Source: Penicillus capitatus (Eukaryota; Chlorophyta). From it: a DNA stretch of 64,000 nt. Position 1 is the first letter of the stretch. Every line of letters begins with the position of its first letter. The notes beneath the pieces are model-generated. The model had not been told where the DNA came from. It saw nothing but the letters and a program-made list of their open reading frames with translations, and did not search any database. Location: assembly GCA_965649825.1 (NCBI GenBank), contig OZ287712.1, positions 124,001 to 188,000 of the forward strand. Direction: 5' to 3'. The position numbers and the translations under genes are program-made. Below are positions 21,828 to 34,556 of the stretch, piece by piece.

Positions 21828-24530
21828 TTATGTTTGCGAAAATCGTGTCTTCAGCGCATTCACCTGACGCCCCTCAATTGCACTCAACATATCCGTGAAA
21901 CCTAACCAACCATCCATCCATCCAATACTTCAAAAGAGTGAGATAAGAGTGAGACCTGCACAGATGGCGGAAGATTTGAGGTAACCCCAAACGGTTTCGG
22001 CGTTTGGATTGAGGGAGAGAGCACGAACGTAGTGTTGTACAGATGTGGCATAGTCACCTAGATTGGCGTAGCTGATGCCAAGGTTGGCCCAGCCTCTCAT
22101 GTAGTTGGGTTTCTTCTCGAGTGCCTTCTGATAGGCGACAATGGCGTCGCCGCTTTTGGCGGCGTTGGCCTGAGTGGCACCCAATTTGTTCCATAGCGAA
22201 TAATCATCTGGTCGCAGCTGAACAGCAGAATGGAAAAGCGAGATCGCCTCTTCGAAGTTCCGCCCGAGGTGGTGCAAAACACCCAGGGCCACGTGAACAT
22301 CCGCATCGGATGACGCCTCGGGCAGGATTCGGTGAAACACTTGCATGGCATGACTCATGGCCTGACTGGGATCTACACACACCATCCCAACTCAACGACG
22401 GTTAACAGTTAAGGAAGAGAAGCAGTGCCTTGCGGTTTCGAAGTCAGCGCAGGATGGGATTGGTAGAGTGGATGCTGACGAAGCCATGATATGAGACATT
22501 CGACCGTCTTCGCTTCGTGCAGCTCGTTGGCATGACAGACACCGAGATCCAAGAGCACCGTCAGGTTGGAGGGATCGATCTTTCTGGCGCGGTTCAAAGC
22601 GGCGATGGCCTAGAACAGACAAACCTCATGAAAGGATGCCAATGCATCCCGCCGTCACGAGTGTGCACCTGAGGGTCGTTGTCGTTTTCTGCGTGGATCT
22701 TGCCAAGGAGGATCCAGGCATCGACGTTTTCAGCATTTCGCTGCACCTCTGCTTCGGTGGCCAGCACAGCCTCACTCAAACTACCCTGCAGATGTCACAC
22801 AATGCATCACACATAAGCTTGCGATCCAGCAGGCAACATACTCGTGCAAACAGATCCGATGCTAGGGCGAGCGCCTCAGCGTTGCTCAGAAACGGATTGC
22901 TAGTGGCAAAGGTATACGCTCTGTCCTCGTCATCGATGGGACCGTATGCCATTTGGCGATAGCTCTCCATCCACTCCTGGATCTCACTGTTCTCCAACCA
23001 ACCGCCTTCCAGGACACCAGCGTCCGCTTGTTGACCTTCTTCGCCTGCGGCTGAGCAACGTGGTCTATGTTTAGCAGTGGTCTACTGGCCAGTCGGCAAG
23101 GCACCTGTGTTCCGAAAGATGTCTTCCCATGAAGAGGGCCCCTGCATCGGCCCCTCGGCACTGTGCTGCTGTTGGCCGCGGGCATACTGAGAAGCAAATT
23201 CCGTCGCCCATCGTTCCGTCACATTTCCTTCTTTCACCTAAAGGAATAAGATTCTTGCCATCCTGTATAGAGAGGACACGCGTCGAGCGTCGGAACCTGA
23301 TCGCCTTCGATGACAAGTGCTCCGGAATTGAGTTTCTGAACGAAATGCAGGAACTTGGATCTCTGGAATTTTGGATCCGGATCGTTCTCCATCTGTCGAA
23401 TGAGCGCCGAGCTGACGTCCTTTGTCTCTTTGTTATCCTGAGTCGATGTCGCCATGGATGGCATCGTCTGTGGGGTCTGTTTCTGGGAGAAGGCTTCTTG
23501 GTGTGGTACACCGTAGTCCATATAGAGATTCGAGAACTGATCCATCCAGTTGCTACTCAACATGGGCTGCTGCTGCTGCTGCGTGCTGCCCGGAGCTTTG
23601 GAAACGTCCCATGCTTGATGGAACCCTTCAGAAGGTGATGTGACAGCTCCGATGCGCAGATGCCCCAGAAATCGCGATGCCTATGCAGAATGGATGGACT
23701 GTCAGTATTCAAGGCATTCATGTAGAGAGCTCGACCTGCATATCGGCAACATGCGGCCCGTGATCAGCAAACAGCACACGGCATAGATGCTGTACACGTG
23801 CAGCGACTTTCTGCTGTTCCGTTGGATCAAACCACAGATGATCCGGAAATGGAACAGCCTCAAAAGGCACGTCACTTCGCGTACACCTCATAAAACACTA
23901 CGCCATAGCAATCATCCATCCATCCACCAACTCCATTGCCCAATGCCCCACCTGAAATGCATTGGTCAGCGCTCTATCTCGCTCTCCCACGTCAAACGGT
24001 TGGTGCGCACTCTGCCGAAAGGCCTCAGAAAACAGACGCCTCTGATCTTGGGCAGCCGCCGCTCCCTGTCACTCTGTGTTCGGCAGCCGCATTGGTCGAA
24101 GCGGTGGAAGGGCACCTGTGGTGTTGTGATGTCGCTGAAGATGTTGTCAAAATCTTGGAGGGATCTAGACAACACGGCCTGTCCCTTTCCCTCCTGTGTC
24201 ATCCATTCCTTCCCCGATCGCATGGCAGCATCGCTGCCCTCATGACGCCTCGCCATATCTTCGGCCATGGCATCGTGGATACCCTTCTCCCTCTCTTCTG
24301 GCGTCAGAACGTTCTCGAAAAAGTTCTGCACGTTCGAAGACGTGGCTCCGCCCTAAAAGGACGCTTCTGCCTTCGTCGCCCTACCAACGATATCGCACTT
24401 GAAGTGCTCGGTCGTTGGCGCGCGTTCGTTGGAGTAGGGTCTCGGCCAGAGATCCCACAGCATTGCTTCGTTGCTGGCTGTCCGATGGCGCACAGACATC
24501 GCTTCCAGTGACGAAATTGCGCAGAGACAT
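21828..24530 (-). CDS. PEX5: Peroxisomal import receptor PEX5
   Basis: Cytosolic receptor that binds C-terminal SKL-type signals and carries matrix proteins to the peroxisome. The N-terminus M-S-L-R-N-F-V-T-G-S-D-V-C holds the conserved cysteine near residue 13. The middle carries the disordered region with aromatic motifs (F-S-N-L-Y-M-D-Y-G). Next come N-P-F-L before the repeats and C-terminal TPRs (A-W-I-L-L-G, W-N-K-L-G-A-T, G-W-A-N-L-G-I-S-Y-A-N-L-G). The last exon follows a 54-nt intron full of CTCACTCT units and gives F-T-D-M-L-S-A-I-E-G. At least eight short introns. A likely client, the SRL-ended SDR, lies at 42.5 kb. Confidence 0.88.
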
Positions 24531-24708
24531 GGTGACGTCATCTATCGCTCAGCGCCACGACAACGCCATTTAGTCGCCTGTCGTCGACATCATCGTCGTC
24601 GTTTTCCTTGTCACCGTTGTCGACAATTAGGCACGTCTATTTCCCCGACTGTGCTATCTCTCGCCCTGCCGAGGTCACTGGCGTCGCGCCGGTGAACGGT
24701 CCGCGCTT

Positions 24709-25626
24709 ATGTCGGTCAGCTTTCGGTCTTCCGGAAAGAAACGCGATTTCTGGGAAGACGATAACGAACTCTCTTCCCTTCTTTGTTGCAAGAAGACAAG
24801 ACACATTCCACCTCAACACGGATTCCATCTCCAAGGCTGCAGCGAGAATAAAGTAGGACTGCTCATCGCTGTTCACGATCGGTTTCCCATGCTCGACGAA
24901 AAAGTAATGATGTGACGTTTGTGTGCAATTGCGAAGAGTGTGACGTGTGTCTGTCCAGACGATTGCAGCGGTGCTGGAGAAGTATGGCGACAATCTGGAC
25001 GCCGCCATTGCAAAACTGGAGCAGCTTCAGTTGACGCCACAGGCCGCCATTCCCGAAGAACCCCCATCACCAGCGCCAGAATCTCATGCAAATGGAAAAG
25101 GTGGTGCGCCATCGACAGCGCCAGAATGCATGTCGGATGTGTCTGTCCTGCAGAGCCTTCGGAGACAAGTGCCGAGATACGTATGGCACCACGTTGGCTC
25201 GATACCATTCTGGAAGAGCTGTACAAGTCAACGGATCCCGCCGATTCGAAACGGCGTCTCGAAAATGTGCTCAAAGCTTTTGAAGAGGCCGCCGTCGAGA
25301 ACTACAGAGACAACTCTGAGGTGGATCGACCTCTTGTGATGATCCTTTTATGGAAACGATGGCGATGGTAGGAAATGAAAGCCGCCAAGAAGCAATTCGA
25401 GATCATGCGGAAGAACAACGCCATCCTCTGCAAAGCGCTGACGAGGAAACAGGAACAATACAAGACGCAGGACGAAGAAATGAACCGTCTTCGCGAAGTC
25501 CTGATGCAAGCCGAAGAGAGAATCAAATCTCTTGAGCTCAGCAACTACTCCCTGACGGTGCACCTGGAAAGAGCGATTGGGCCTAAAGTGAATGACCATG
25601 GAGCGCCGCCTCCAGATGTCTTCTAA
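24709..25626 (+). CDS. CUE-domain protein with C-terminal coiled coil
   Basis: Four exons (24709-24903, 24959-25100, 25154-25320, 25372-25626) give 252 residues. A CUE-type ubiquitin-binding helix bundle is seen at about residues 52-90: H-D-R-F-P-M-L-D-E-K-T-I then L-E-K-Y-G-D-N-L-D-A-A. A proline-rich linker follows. The C-terminal 90 residues form a coiled coil (K-K-Q-F-E-I-M-R-K-N-N). Intron 1 (24904-24958) carries GATGTGACG at its 5' end and a second GTGTGACG near its 3' end. Family beyond the CUE domain is not recognised. The start is uncertain because the first 40 residues are unremarkable. Confidence 0.7.
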
Positions 25627-26244
25627 CAATAATCTATTTCCTGTTTGCATCTCTGTGATCGTGTTTTTGGTCTATGTCGTATTACAAACGTCCTCTGTGC
25701 ATCGCAGCATGATAATAGAGACCATGGACATGTTCGCCACTGAGGCTGTGGACCTGTGGAGCGTTCCTTTCGGCCTACGACGCAGCGTTCTTTTCTGTTG
25801 TGCTTTGTGAAAGGTCTGCTCTGGTGGGTCGTTTTGTGGCCGGGGATAGATGCTTGTCATGACAACTACTATTGTGCATTCGCAGCCTCTTCTGCAACAA
25901 CAGCGCGCAGCGTCATGGAATGAAAAGTGTGATAAAAGTGTGACGACGTGTGTGGATTTGCGGAAGATTTTGAGCCGCGAGTTGATTTCGGTCAGAGACA
26001 TGATCTGTGCACGAAGCTGCGTCAGCTGAGCGTCCGTCATCACCTGCACGACGGCGATGCGCGAACGGTCGAAGATTTGGCGGGATGCGTCTGTGTACGA
26101 CGTGGTGACGAAGATAGGCGATTTCGTCTTCTGTCAGCCAGTCTTCGGATCGTGTACTCAGCGACGACATCGAGAGGGCACGCACGGGTCGGTGGTCCTT
26201 CGAACAAGTACAGGATGATGGGACGTTTGCAGAGACTGTCATCA
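25627..26244. other. Intergenic with weak minus-strand frames
   Basis: Minus-strand frames hold M-T-D-A-Q-L-T-Q-L-R-A-Q-I, a possible short coiled-coil piece, but no joined gene could be built. It may be an unrecognised small gene between the CUE and HDAC genes. Confidence 0.25.
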
Positions 26245-28066
26245 TCACATGTCGCGATCATCGTCCTCCGTTGGCTGCGACAGTAGAAGGGGCTTTGTGC
26301 GTGTGGCCATGTAAGGCCGGAAGACGAGGTTCTTTTCGGGAGGGCGTTGAGAGAAGGCAGATCCGACTGGATGGATATTCGATAGACGCTCCAAGATTTT
26401 GTTCTGGATCTACACATCCATCCACATCCTTGACTTGCTCTTCGGTTGTGTGAGAAGTCAAATCTCACTCTTTGTACATGGATGTTGCTGTTGGTATTGG
26501 GAACCTCTTCACGTGCGTGTGCCTGGAGTCGATACGATGGCGCATACATTTCCAGGAACTCCGTTCCCGGCAGCTCCTCCGGCAGTTCCTTGCCTGATGC
26601 ACAGAGTGAGCGCGATGTGGCCGACATGCGTGCGGCAGAGCATACCGGTTGCCAGAATGGACGTCTCGTTTGCCCAGCATTTGGAAACGTTTCGGATATT
26701 GTACCCGCCGCCGCCGAGAACGAGCAACGGGAGATTGAATCCCTTGACATAACGCACGCACTCTGTGTGACCATGAATCGAGAGATTGAACACGCCAATC
26801 TTGTCCCCGTGCAACGAATCTGCCCCTGGAGTACGCAAGGCATGACAAGGTTTATACAGATGGGCAGTCATACCGCATTGCATCACAATGGCAGAGGGCT
26901 GATATCTTTGCATGACGCTACTGACGATGGTCGTAAAGAGACGCAGATACATCTCATCGTTCATACCGTCCTTAAGGGGGACATTGATCGCATAGTACTT
27001 TCCGGGACCTGTCACATCACTCTCCCCCTTTCCTCCGTGATGCAGATGTGTACCATCGCCTGCTGCCCTTACCAGTTCCAATGGAATTGAGCGATCCGCT
27101 GTTGGGGTAGTAGTCATCTCCATACTTGTGAAAAGAAAGCGTCAGCACGCGATCTGATCGATCGACGACAGTCATGTCGTACAGAATGCCTTGGCTGCAT
27201 ACTTGTCGTCAGGAATGCTTCCTCAACCCCATCGCCGTGATGCACGTCGATATCGATGTAGAGCACGCGGTGATGGTGCTTGAGAAGTTCCAGAATAGCG
27301 AGGACGATATCATTGATGTAACAGAAGCCAGCCGCCTGGATTGCTGACACAAGATCATGCGCCAGAAATCCGATGCATTCATCACCTCTCCTTTCTTGGC
27401 GTGATGCATACCACCCGACCAGTTGATAACCGTTTGTGTCTTGCCGTGATTGAGAAGATGCGCGCCGCCGATGGAGGCCCCACTGTAGCTCTGTCACATC
27501 AGTCACACATGACGCTCGCCGTCTCACACTTTGGCGGCGGCGGCGTGCCTGACAGTAACGATAGTGATTGGGAAAGAGAGGACAGTCCGTTCGCAGACCA
27601 TAGGCCTCCATCGCATGAGCCAGAATCTCAGTATTCTATACACAGGCCAAAACACGTTCGCTCACCGATGCCGCAGACCGCAGCGACGTGCCTCTTCTTC
27701 AGGAACGACCTCTTTCAGAAAAGAGATGTAATCTTGACAGTGAAATTGCTGAAAGTCTTCCTCTTCTGCCAGAGCAGGCTTCATGATCTGACATCCAGTG
27801 AGGCGCATACGATACAGGATGTCGGGCTGGGTATCACCTCGAGATGATGGTGCAGGCCACAGTGCAGGATCAGACTTTGCGTCAGCAGAAGGCGTTGAGG
27901 TTTCATGGGATGGTGTGCTGCGAAATGACAACCGCAGATCGCATCATCAAAGAAGTACGTCACCTGGAGGGCGCAGACAAACATCCCGTCAGCGAATCCG
28001 ACGCCGACAGCACTTGGCCAAGAAACGGGCAGATGCTCTCGATATCCTATCCCTTACTTTTCCCAT
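26245..28066 (-). CDS. Class I histone deacetylase (RPD3/HDA1-2-3 type)
   Basis: Nuclear zinc deacetylase acting on histone tails in Sin3/NuRD-like complexes. The first exon is only nine bases (M-G-K), followed by a 94-nt intron and V-T-Y-F-F-D-D. Then H-P-M-K-P-Q-R, a [10 protein letters not shown] block with the catalytic His pair, [35 protein letters not shown] and P-G-T-E-F-L-E-M-Y. These match class I HDACs along their length. The C-terminal tail is short and ends in a run of acidic residues before R-D-M. At least seven introns; those ending near 27011 and 27493 have GTGATGTGACAG or CTGATGTGACAG right at the 3' site. Confidence 0.9.
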
Positions 28067-28112
28067 GCGCGACGACGCGTCCTCAGCTGCCGATGTCGTC
28101 GGTTTACCGTTT

Positions 28113-29749
28113 ATGATGAAAGGGACGTCTGTCGTGCGTCATGGTATCAGATGTCCCGCGTGTACTGCCGTCGCCTGTCGATCATCGTTATCCCCTCCGA
28201 AGTTGCCAAACAGGAAACCGGCGCGTGTCGCATGTCTGCTACCGAGGCCCCGGCGGCAGGGCTCTTGTCGACAACGACTGTCCCCTAACGCTGATTTGAT
28301 ACATGGGAATGGCTGGTCATTGTGGACAGCCGTTGTCGGATGTGCTGCTATGGGGCAGGTCGTGCCAAAGGCATCTTAGCTGCATCTCGCCCAGGAAGCG
28401 TAGGAGACAGATCGCGAGTCAATCACGAGTTGGCAAGCTCCTGTCCTCCCCTCTCCTCTCTATGTTCTTTGGCTTCGTTGCCTCCTTTATCCGAATACTC
28501 CCGCCGAGCTGCCCTGTCTATGACGTCATTTGGAATTGGTGTGTGCCTCTGGCGGCGGCACTCTATCTCTTAGAAACCGATCTCGCGACGTTCGGTCATC
28601 GCTGACATCTGGCAGAGTCTAAGACGATGTACTGCAGATCGGTGTCGTCGTCGGGATGGATCTTGCCAGTGTTCTGTTTGGGTGCCCTGGGGACGATACA
28701 GGGGACATTCGTCGCTTGGTGGACGGTCGGGATGCATCTGGGAACAGAGGGATGGAAACTGGCGGCTGTTCTCTGTGCGACATACATTGGCGGCTCTGCC
28801 AATCTAGCATCGACAGCGACAGCCCTACACTTTACCTCAAGTCCTAGGCACGGACTCGTCCCCTCATAAACTCCATCCCTCGTTCTGAAGGCCCCCTGTT
28901 GGCGGCGGCGGCGGCCACAGGTAACATTGCGATGATGCTCTATCTGGCGTCCATCTCTGTCATTCCTGTCCGTCTGCCGTCGAACGAACGGCCGTCGAAT
29001 GGCGATCCGATTCCTGCGGCGTCTGCCGTGATCGATCTGGTGGAACTCGATTCAGAGAAGCTCCGTCTGAAGAAGATCGTCCATCCGTATGAGCTGCTGT
29101 TGTCTGGACTCTTCCTCGGCTTTCTTTGCTGTTCCTTTGGGACAACCGTCGCTTCCTTTATTCGGCGACAGAATCTAGACATGGCCTTTGTAGCACTGAC
29201 GGCGTCCTTCTTGGGTGTCTTGCTCAATCAGAGCTCTGCCAGCTCCCTCGCCAAAGGTCTTGTCCATTTGGCGTCATATACGATGGCCTGGCATTCGGAT
29301 TTAGGTTCCCGAGCGGCCGGCAGTGCCCTGATGTCTGTGTTCTTTGTGGCCATCGGGGCATCTTGTGGATCCATCGGATTCGTCCTCTCTTCAACACCAA
29401 TGCTCTTCGCTTTTGTTCTCATTCAAATCTCCACGCATTTTCTATTCATGCTCATCTGCGGTCGATGTCTGCGCATTCCTCTCGTGCACACCCTAACTGC
29501 CTCTAACGCCAATGTCGGCGAGCCAGGAACCGCCGCAGGTATCATCGACGAGACCGAAGGCATTACGGGCACATCTGCTGTATAGGTATGGCCGCCGCCA
29601 GAGGATGGGACGCTATGGTACAACCTGCTGTCCTGCTCGGGTGCCTCGGCTACGCCGTCGCCAATCTCATCGGCATTCTCATCTCCTACCTCCTCAATCC
29701 TAACCCCAACCCACTCGCTGTCACACCAACCTCGGCGGCATCGACATGA
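28113..29749 (+). CDS. DUF819 family multi-pass membrane protein, probably plastid
   Basis: About ten hydrophobic segments spread over roughly 490 residues, with conserved blocks Y-I-G-G-S-A-N, L-A-A-A-A-A-T-G-N, N-A-N-V-G-E-P-G-T-A-A and A-A-A-R-G-W. This matches the DUF819 family, which plants carry in the plastid envelope; its substrate is not known. A basic Ser/Arg-rich leader of about 70 residues would suit a transit peptide. Introns include 28359-28410 (52 nt), one of about 48 nt near 28585-28632, and a 46-nt intron at 29540-29585. The start pairs head to head with the HDAC start 46 bp away; the exact Met is uncertain. Confidence 0.78.
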
Positions 29750-29916
29750 AGCGACCGCGATTCTTTGGCGGCGCATCTCTACAGATATTCGCCTTCTATA
29801 CGCCAGAGAAACATCTATGCTTCGTTGTTGAGAGACAGCGACTCTACATTTGCCACTCACTCAAATCTGACACGTGGGATTGCTGAGATCCTTCTTTGTC
29901 CTGCAACGACCTTCTC

Positions 29917-29950
29917 CCGTACCGTTTCCGTACCGTTTCCGTACCGTTCC
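29917..29950 (+). repeat. Three tandem 11-bp units upstream of PEX11
   Basis: CCGTACCGTTT occurs three times in a row, the last slightly shortened. It lies about 65 bp before the PEX11 start and could be a promoter element. Confidence 0.8.
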
Positions 29951-30015
29951 ATCTCTTCGAATCGACGAAACCGAACGGGCGGGCGTTTCATGTGCAGAAA
30001 GAGCAGTTGACCACA

Positions 30016-31022
30016 ATGGCGACGACGTTTTCCTACAAAGAGCATCTCCTGGTGCGGCGCTCTGACGCCTGTGTGCGCGAGACAGCCTCTTTGTCGATTC
30101 CAGATTCTCAATCAGTTCTTAGGGAAGTCTGATGGAAAGGACAAACTGTGTGCGACGATCCAGGTGGTCACACTTTCTCACTCAACCAATACCAATGCGA
30201 TGCCTGTGTTCTTAAGTACATCTGTCTTTTCGTCTGTGCCGGCAAACCTGGAAACGTGAAAAAGATACAAGCCTCGGTATCGGCGGCCAGAAAAGTGTTT
30301 CGCATTCTCAAAGTGTGAAAAGAGTGATCTCACTCTTTTGCATTCCGACTGAACTGCTGTTCCAGCCACTGGAAACGCTCACGCCTCTCATCTTGAAACC
30401 GGGATTCGATGCATCCTCCCCTCGACTTCTTCAGATTCTCAGCAAAGTCAGCGCAGGACGACAGCCATCTCACACGTGTGACCTCTGGCGCAGATCAAAT
30501 CGGTGTGCATGGCTGGCTACGTGGCATTTGATCACGTGGCATGGATGGGCCAAGCAGGACTGGTGTCCAACACGTCCGTGCTCAAGTCCTGTCAGAAAGC
30601 CTCTCTTTACAGTTGGTTTATTGGATCTCTCTGCTCCATATGTACGCAACGCTCTGGAGTTATGGGGAGAAGGAATTCTGCCTTCGTTTAGGCTATCAGT
30701 ATTTCGTTGTTAGAGAATTGCTCAAGGAGCTCCGTGCGAATCCGTCCGAAGGGGAGCTGCCGAGTCGTAAAGCCGTGATCCGAAAACAGCTCCATCAACA
30801 AGTCCTTACCCTCATTCATGCCTCACTCCAGGCACCTCCACATCGCTCTGTGATGTGACATCTCACGCTTTGCCTTTTCAGGGAGCACTGGCAATGGGTC
30901 TCTTGGAGATCGCACCAATCGGCGCGCGTTCTGTCGGCCTCATCGGAGCGCTGACCTCTGCTCTGAACTGTTACATGCTTTTCCCCACTCCGGAGCCACA
31001 AGAGAAGGAGAAAAAATCATAG
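30016..31022 (+). CDS. PEX11: Peroxisomal membrane protein PEX11
   Basis: PEX11 bends the peroxisomal membrane and drives elongation and division. Start M-A-T-T-F-S-Y-K-E-H-L. Joined exons give I-L-N-Q-F-L-G-K-S-D-G-K-D-K-L-C, then S-A-A-R-K-V-F-R-I-L-K, then A-G-Y-V-A-F-D-H-V-A-W-M-G-Q-A-G and a C-terminal hydrophobic stretch (R-S-V-G-L-I-G-A-L-T-S-A-L). Seven exons; introns of 52, 53, 53, 47, 50 and 50 nt. The third (about 30316-30368) holds a perfect 10-bp inverted repeat, AAAAGAGTGA and TCACTCTTTT. The last (30832-30881) is best read as a GC-AG intron carrying GATGTGACATC; a 32-nt GT-AG alternative exists. Confidence 0.85.
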
Positions 31023-31179
31023 AGACGTTGTTTTTTGAACATGAAGGGTTTCATCAGGACACCACCACTCACTGTAACATATCCCTGATGAATACGATCC
31101 AAAGTAGACGCGCGACGCCTCACAACGTCGCTTCAGAGATCGATCCTACAATCGCCGTCGTATGTATGGCAGACCGAAG

Positions 31180-31659
31180 TCACGGAGAAAGGGACGACTT
31201 GTATTTTTCGAAGGCCAGGCGTTTGCCTTCCTGCACTTTTTTGTTGACCACATGTGTTGGCTCCGATTCACGCCACGGCTTGATTTCACGAAACCATCGG
31301 CTCTTCACCGCGCCGACCGTCCTGCAGCAGCGCCGCCGCCGATGTCCGCAGCCGCCACCGATGTGTCATCTCGCATCATCTCACCTTCCCAATGCCGCCG
31401 CCACATTTTTGTATGTCAGTCCCTCGCGTTTTCCGTCGTTCGATTGAGCATAGACGACCAACGCATCTTCCTCTTCGTTCCACGCCTTGTCTGCGATCGG
31501 CCAGAGAGAGGGCGCTGATGGAGGGTCGGCATAGACAGGCGGAGGCATCACCGACGGTCCCATCACCGCCCTCTTCTGTATACGCTGATACACCCAATCC
31601 GGCGTGAAATTGATATCGCGCCACAGGGGATAGTCTGCATGGTAATAGTGCCCGGACAT
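31180..31659 (-). CDS. Small Myb/SANT-like protein
   Basis: Two exons joined by a 63-nt intron (31322-31384) give about 138 residues. The C-terminal half reads W-N-E-E-E-D-A-L-V, then L-T-Y-K-N-V-A-A-A-L-G-R, then V-K-S-R-W-F, which is a single Myb/SANT-type helix-turn-helix. Trp and acidic residues fall at the usual places. The N-terminal half (Y-P-L-W-R-D-I-N-F-T-P-D-W-V) is not recognised. A DNA- or histone-binding role is likely but not shown. It is divergent from ftsH, 117 bp apart. Confidence 0.65.
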
Positions 31660-31776
31660 GATAGAGGTAAGTCAGGTACTTGTGTACGACGGGGTTCCTT
31701 CGCCAGGTGCTGTCATGTCGCCTAGGCATCCCCATCCGACTCGGGGATTCGTTTCCCAACGTCTGACACGAAACGC

Positions 31777-34324
31777 ATGACGAACTGCCGCTGTGCCTGT
31801 TTAAAACCGACGTCCGTCGTGCGGCGGCGCGAAACGGCGTCTCTGCTTCTGCCCCTTCGTCGACCGCAACCCGTCGTCGGGCTGCGGTCGGTCGCCGACA
31901 GCTTTGCCAGTGGTGCGACACGACGCGCCCTTCTGACACCACGTCCCTTCCGAAGGTCCCACGAAGCGACGGACGAAGGCAACAGCGTTGAGCCACTGAG
32001 GCGACGCTGCGTTGTCTCCTGCAAGAGCGAGACGGAACGCGAAGGCGATCCTTCATCGCAACGCAAGCGACCCGACAAACCAACCTGGACGCCGTGGAGT
32101 TGGATTGGCCGCCTGGCGGCGCATCTGCGACTGGAGCAACTCGTTCTCCTGTTGTTCAACATTCAGATCCTATTCTTTCTTCTTAGACTGTGGCCGCTTT
32201 CCGGTCGTCTTGGCAACAACGGCGCACAGACCGTCAATCTGACTGTTCCATTCTCGGAGTTTGTTTCGAGAGTAAAATCCAATGAGGTGGATGGGGTGCA
32301 GATGGATGGGTATGATATGACCTTTACCGTTCGACCCACTTCAAAACTGATGAAAGATTTGCCGAAAGGCAGCGAAAATGTCAAACTTATGTATCGCACT
32401 GTCCGACCGACGGACTACCCCACACCCTACGACACGCTGGAACAGCACGGCGTGAAATTCAGTTCTCTAGAGAAACGCGGCAGTCTGATCGTGACTGTCA
32501 TGGTAAGGCAGGCTGTGCGTGTAGGGACGGCGCCATGGTGAGGGTTTCGCCTTCTGTAGGCTTATGCGTTGTATCTCGGTTTGCTGTTGACGATCTTTGG
32601 CCGTTTGCAGTTTCGATTGCCGCAGCGTACCATCGGCCGCAAGCACCAAAACGCATCGACGAGCAGCCGTATTAAATTCGATGACGTGGCTGGCGTCGAT
32701 GAGGCCAAAGAAGAATTGGAAGAGATCGTGGAGTTTCTGAAGAATCCTGAAAAGTTTAGTAAACTGGGTGCCAGTCCACCTTGCGGCGTGTTGCTTGTCG
32801 GGCCGCCCGGAACGGGAAAGACGATGCTGGCAAGGGCCGTCGCCGGAGAAGCGGAGGTCCCTTTCTTCAGCATCGCCGCCAGCGAATTCGTCGAGCTCTA
32901 CGTGGGAATGGGAGCCATGCGTGTACGCGAGCTCTTTGCTCAGGCGCGAAAAGAAGCGCCGGCCATCGTGTTCATCGACGAGATCGATGCCGTGGCTAAG
33001 GGACGCGATTCGAGGCTCAGAGGTGTGGGAAATGACGAGCGGGAGCAGACGCTGAATCAACTGTTGACGGAGCTGGATGGATTTGAGACGAACAAAGACA
33101 ACGTGGTTATCTGCCTGGCTGCCACCAACCGACCGGATGTGTTGGATTCGGCCCTCCTCAGACCGGGACGCTTTGATCGTCGCGTTTCCGTGCAGCAGCC
33201 AGATCGCATCGGCCGCGAACACATTCTCAAAGTCTGCGTCTCACACTTTTGGATGGGACAGGTTAAGTGTGATATGAGGGCAGGTGCACATTGATCGGAA
33301 GAATTTGCCGTTGGCAGATGATGTGACGATTGAAAGTATTGCGCTGCCGACTACTGGCTTCACCGGTGCGGATCTGGCCAATCTCGTCAACGAAGCGGCG
33401 TTGCTGGCCGGACGCAAAGGACACTCCAAAGTGACGCGGGAAGATTTTGACGCGGCGATTCTCCGAGCCACGGCCGGCATCGAAAAGAAACGATCCCTGG
33501 TGAAGGGACTCGAAAAGAGCGTCATCGCCAAACACGAGGTCCACCACTTCTCACACATGGACGATGGCGTGTATGTATGGGTCAGGTGGGTCATGCCCTC
33601 GTCGGTACAACGATCGCCCGTTTGCTTCCGTGTTCTGCCGAAGTGGAGAAACTCAGCATCATCCCGCGCGTCGGTGGCGTTCTGGGGTGCGACGTCCGTC
33701 ACATCAGGCCACTTGTCGTTAAGAACCGAGTTTTCTAGGTTCACGTACATTCCTCCAGGATCGGAAGATCGCATTCTCATGTTCGATTCGGACATCCGAG
33801 CACAACTGGCTATTCTCCTGGGCGGCCGTGCCGCAGAGATGCTCACCTGTGATGACATTTCGACCGGCGCCTCCGACGACATCAAGAAAGCCACCACCGT
33901 GGCCTACCAGTCCATCTCGGAGTATGGTCTGAGCAAGACCGTCGGTCCCGTCAGTGTCCAGGCGCTGTTGCAAGGCGGCTCGCAGGACGCACTCTTCCCT
34001 CGAGACAACAGCAAAATGACAGAGCTGGTAGAAGAGGAAGTGAAGATTCTGATCGATGCGGCACTAACCGTCGCCCAAGACGTCATCCATCAGAACCGCA
34101 ACATCCACGAAGGCCTCTCGATTGCCTTGGAGAAAGAAGAGCGCCTGGAGGGCGAGGATCTGCAAAACTGGCTCAGTCACATCGTCATTCCGACCTCCCT
34201 TCGCCAGTTCGTCCTCGATGGCACGCCGCCCGGTCATCCCTCGATGGACGAAGACGAGGCGACAGTGGTCCAGACCGAGATCGTCGATACCGCATCGACC
34301 GATAACGATCCAACACATGGATGA
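31777..34324 (+). CDS. Plastid FtsH7/9-type ATP-dependent zinc metalloprotease
   Basis: Membrane AAA protease, probably of the plastid envelope by similarity to plant FtsH7/9. Five exons (31777-32502, 32560-33231, 33284-33538, 33586-33686, 33739-34324) give 779 residues. A long basic leader precedes two membrane segments. AAA motifs: G-P-P-G-T-G-K-T (Walker A), I-V-F-I-D-E-I-D-A (Walker B), R-P-G-R-F-D-R. The protease zinc motif H-E-V-G-H is created only by splicing the third intron. The text between the membrane segments resembles plant FtsH7/9 more than thylakoid FtsH. Intron 2 holds TCACACTT and AAGTGTGA as an inverted repeat; intron 4 holds CGTCACATCA. Confidence 0.92.
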
Positions 34325-34556
34325 TGGCTCCCTCTTTCGTGGTGGAGATCGTTGTATATAAGCAGCAGCAGTTACAGCGACGTTGTAAACCATCAACTGT
34401 CACATCTCCGGCCAGCTGATCTTCGGTGTGCGTACGTGCGTACGGGTTGTTGACCTTCGAACCACGTTATGCTGATGTCAGCGCAGCAGCAAGAGACGTA
34501 CGGGTTTACGAGAACCAATCCTTTGCTTTTACGGGTCGCCGTTTTTCCGCAGCGCG

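Noticed and set aside
33320-33327. GATGTGAC in FtsH as an intron mark
   Set aside because: Here it encodes the conserved D-D-V-T of the protein. Copies at 34872 and 55173 are also coding, so the motif alone does not call an intron.
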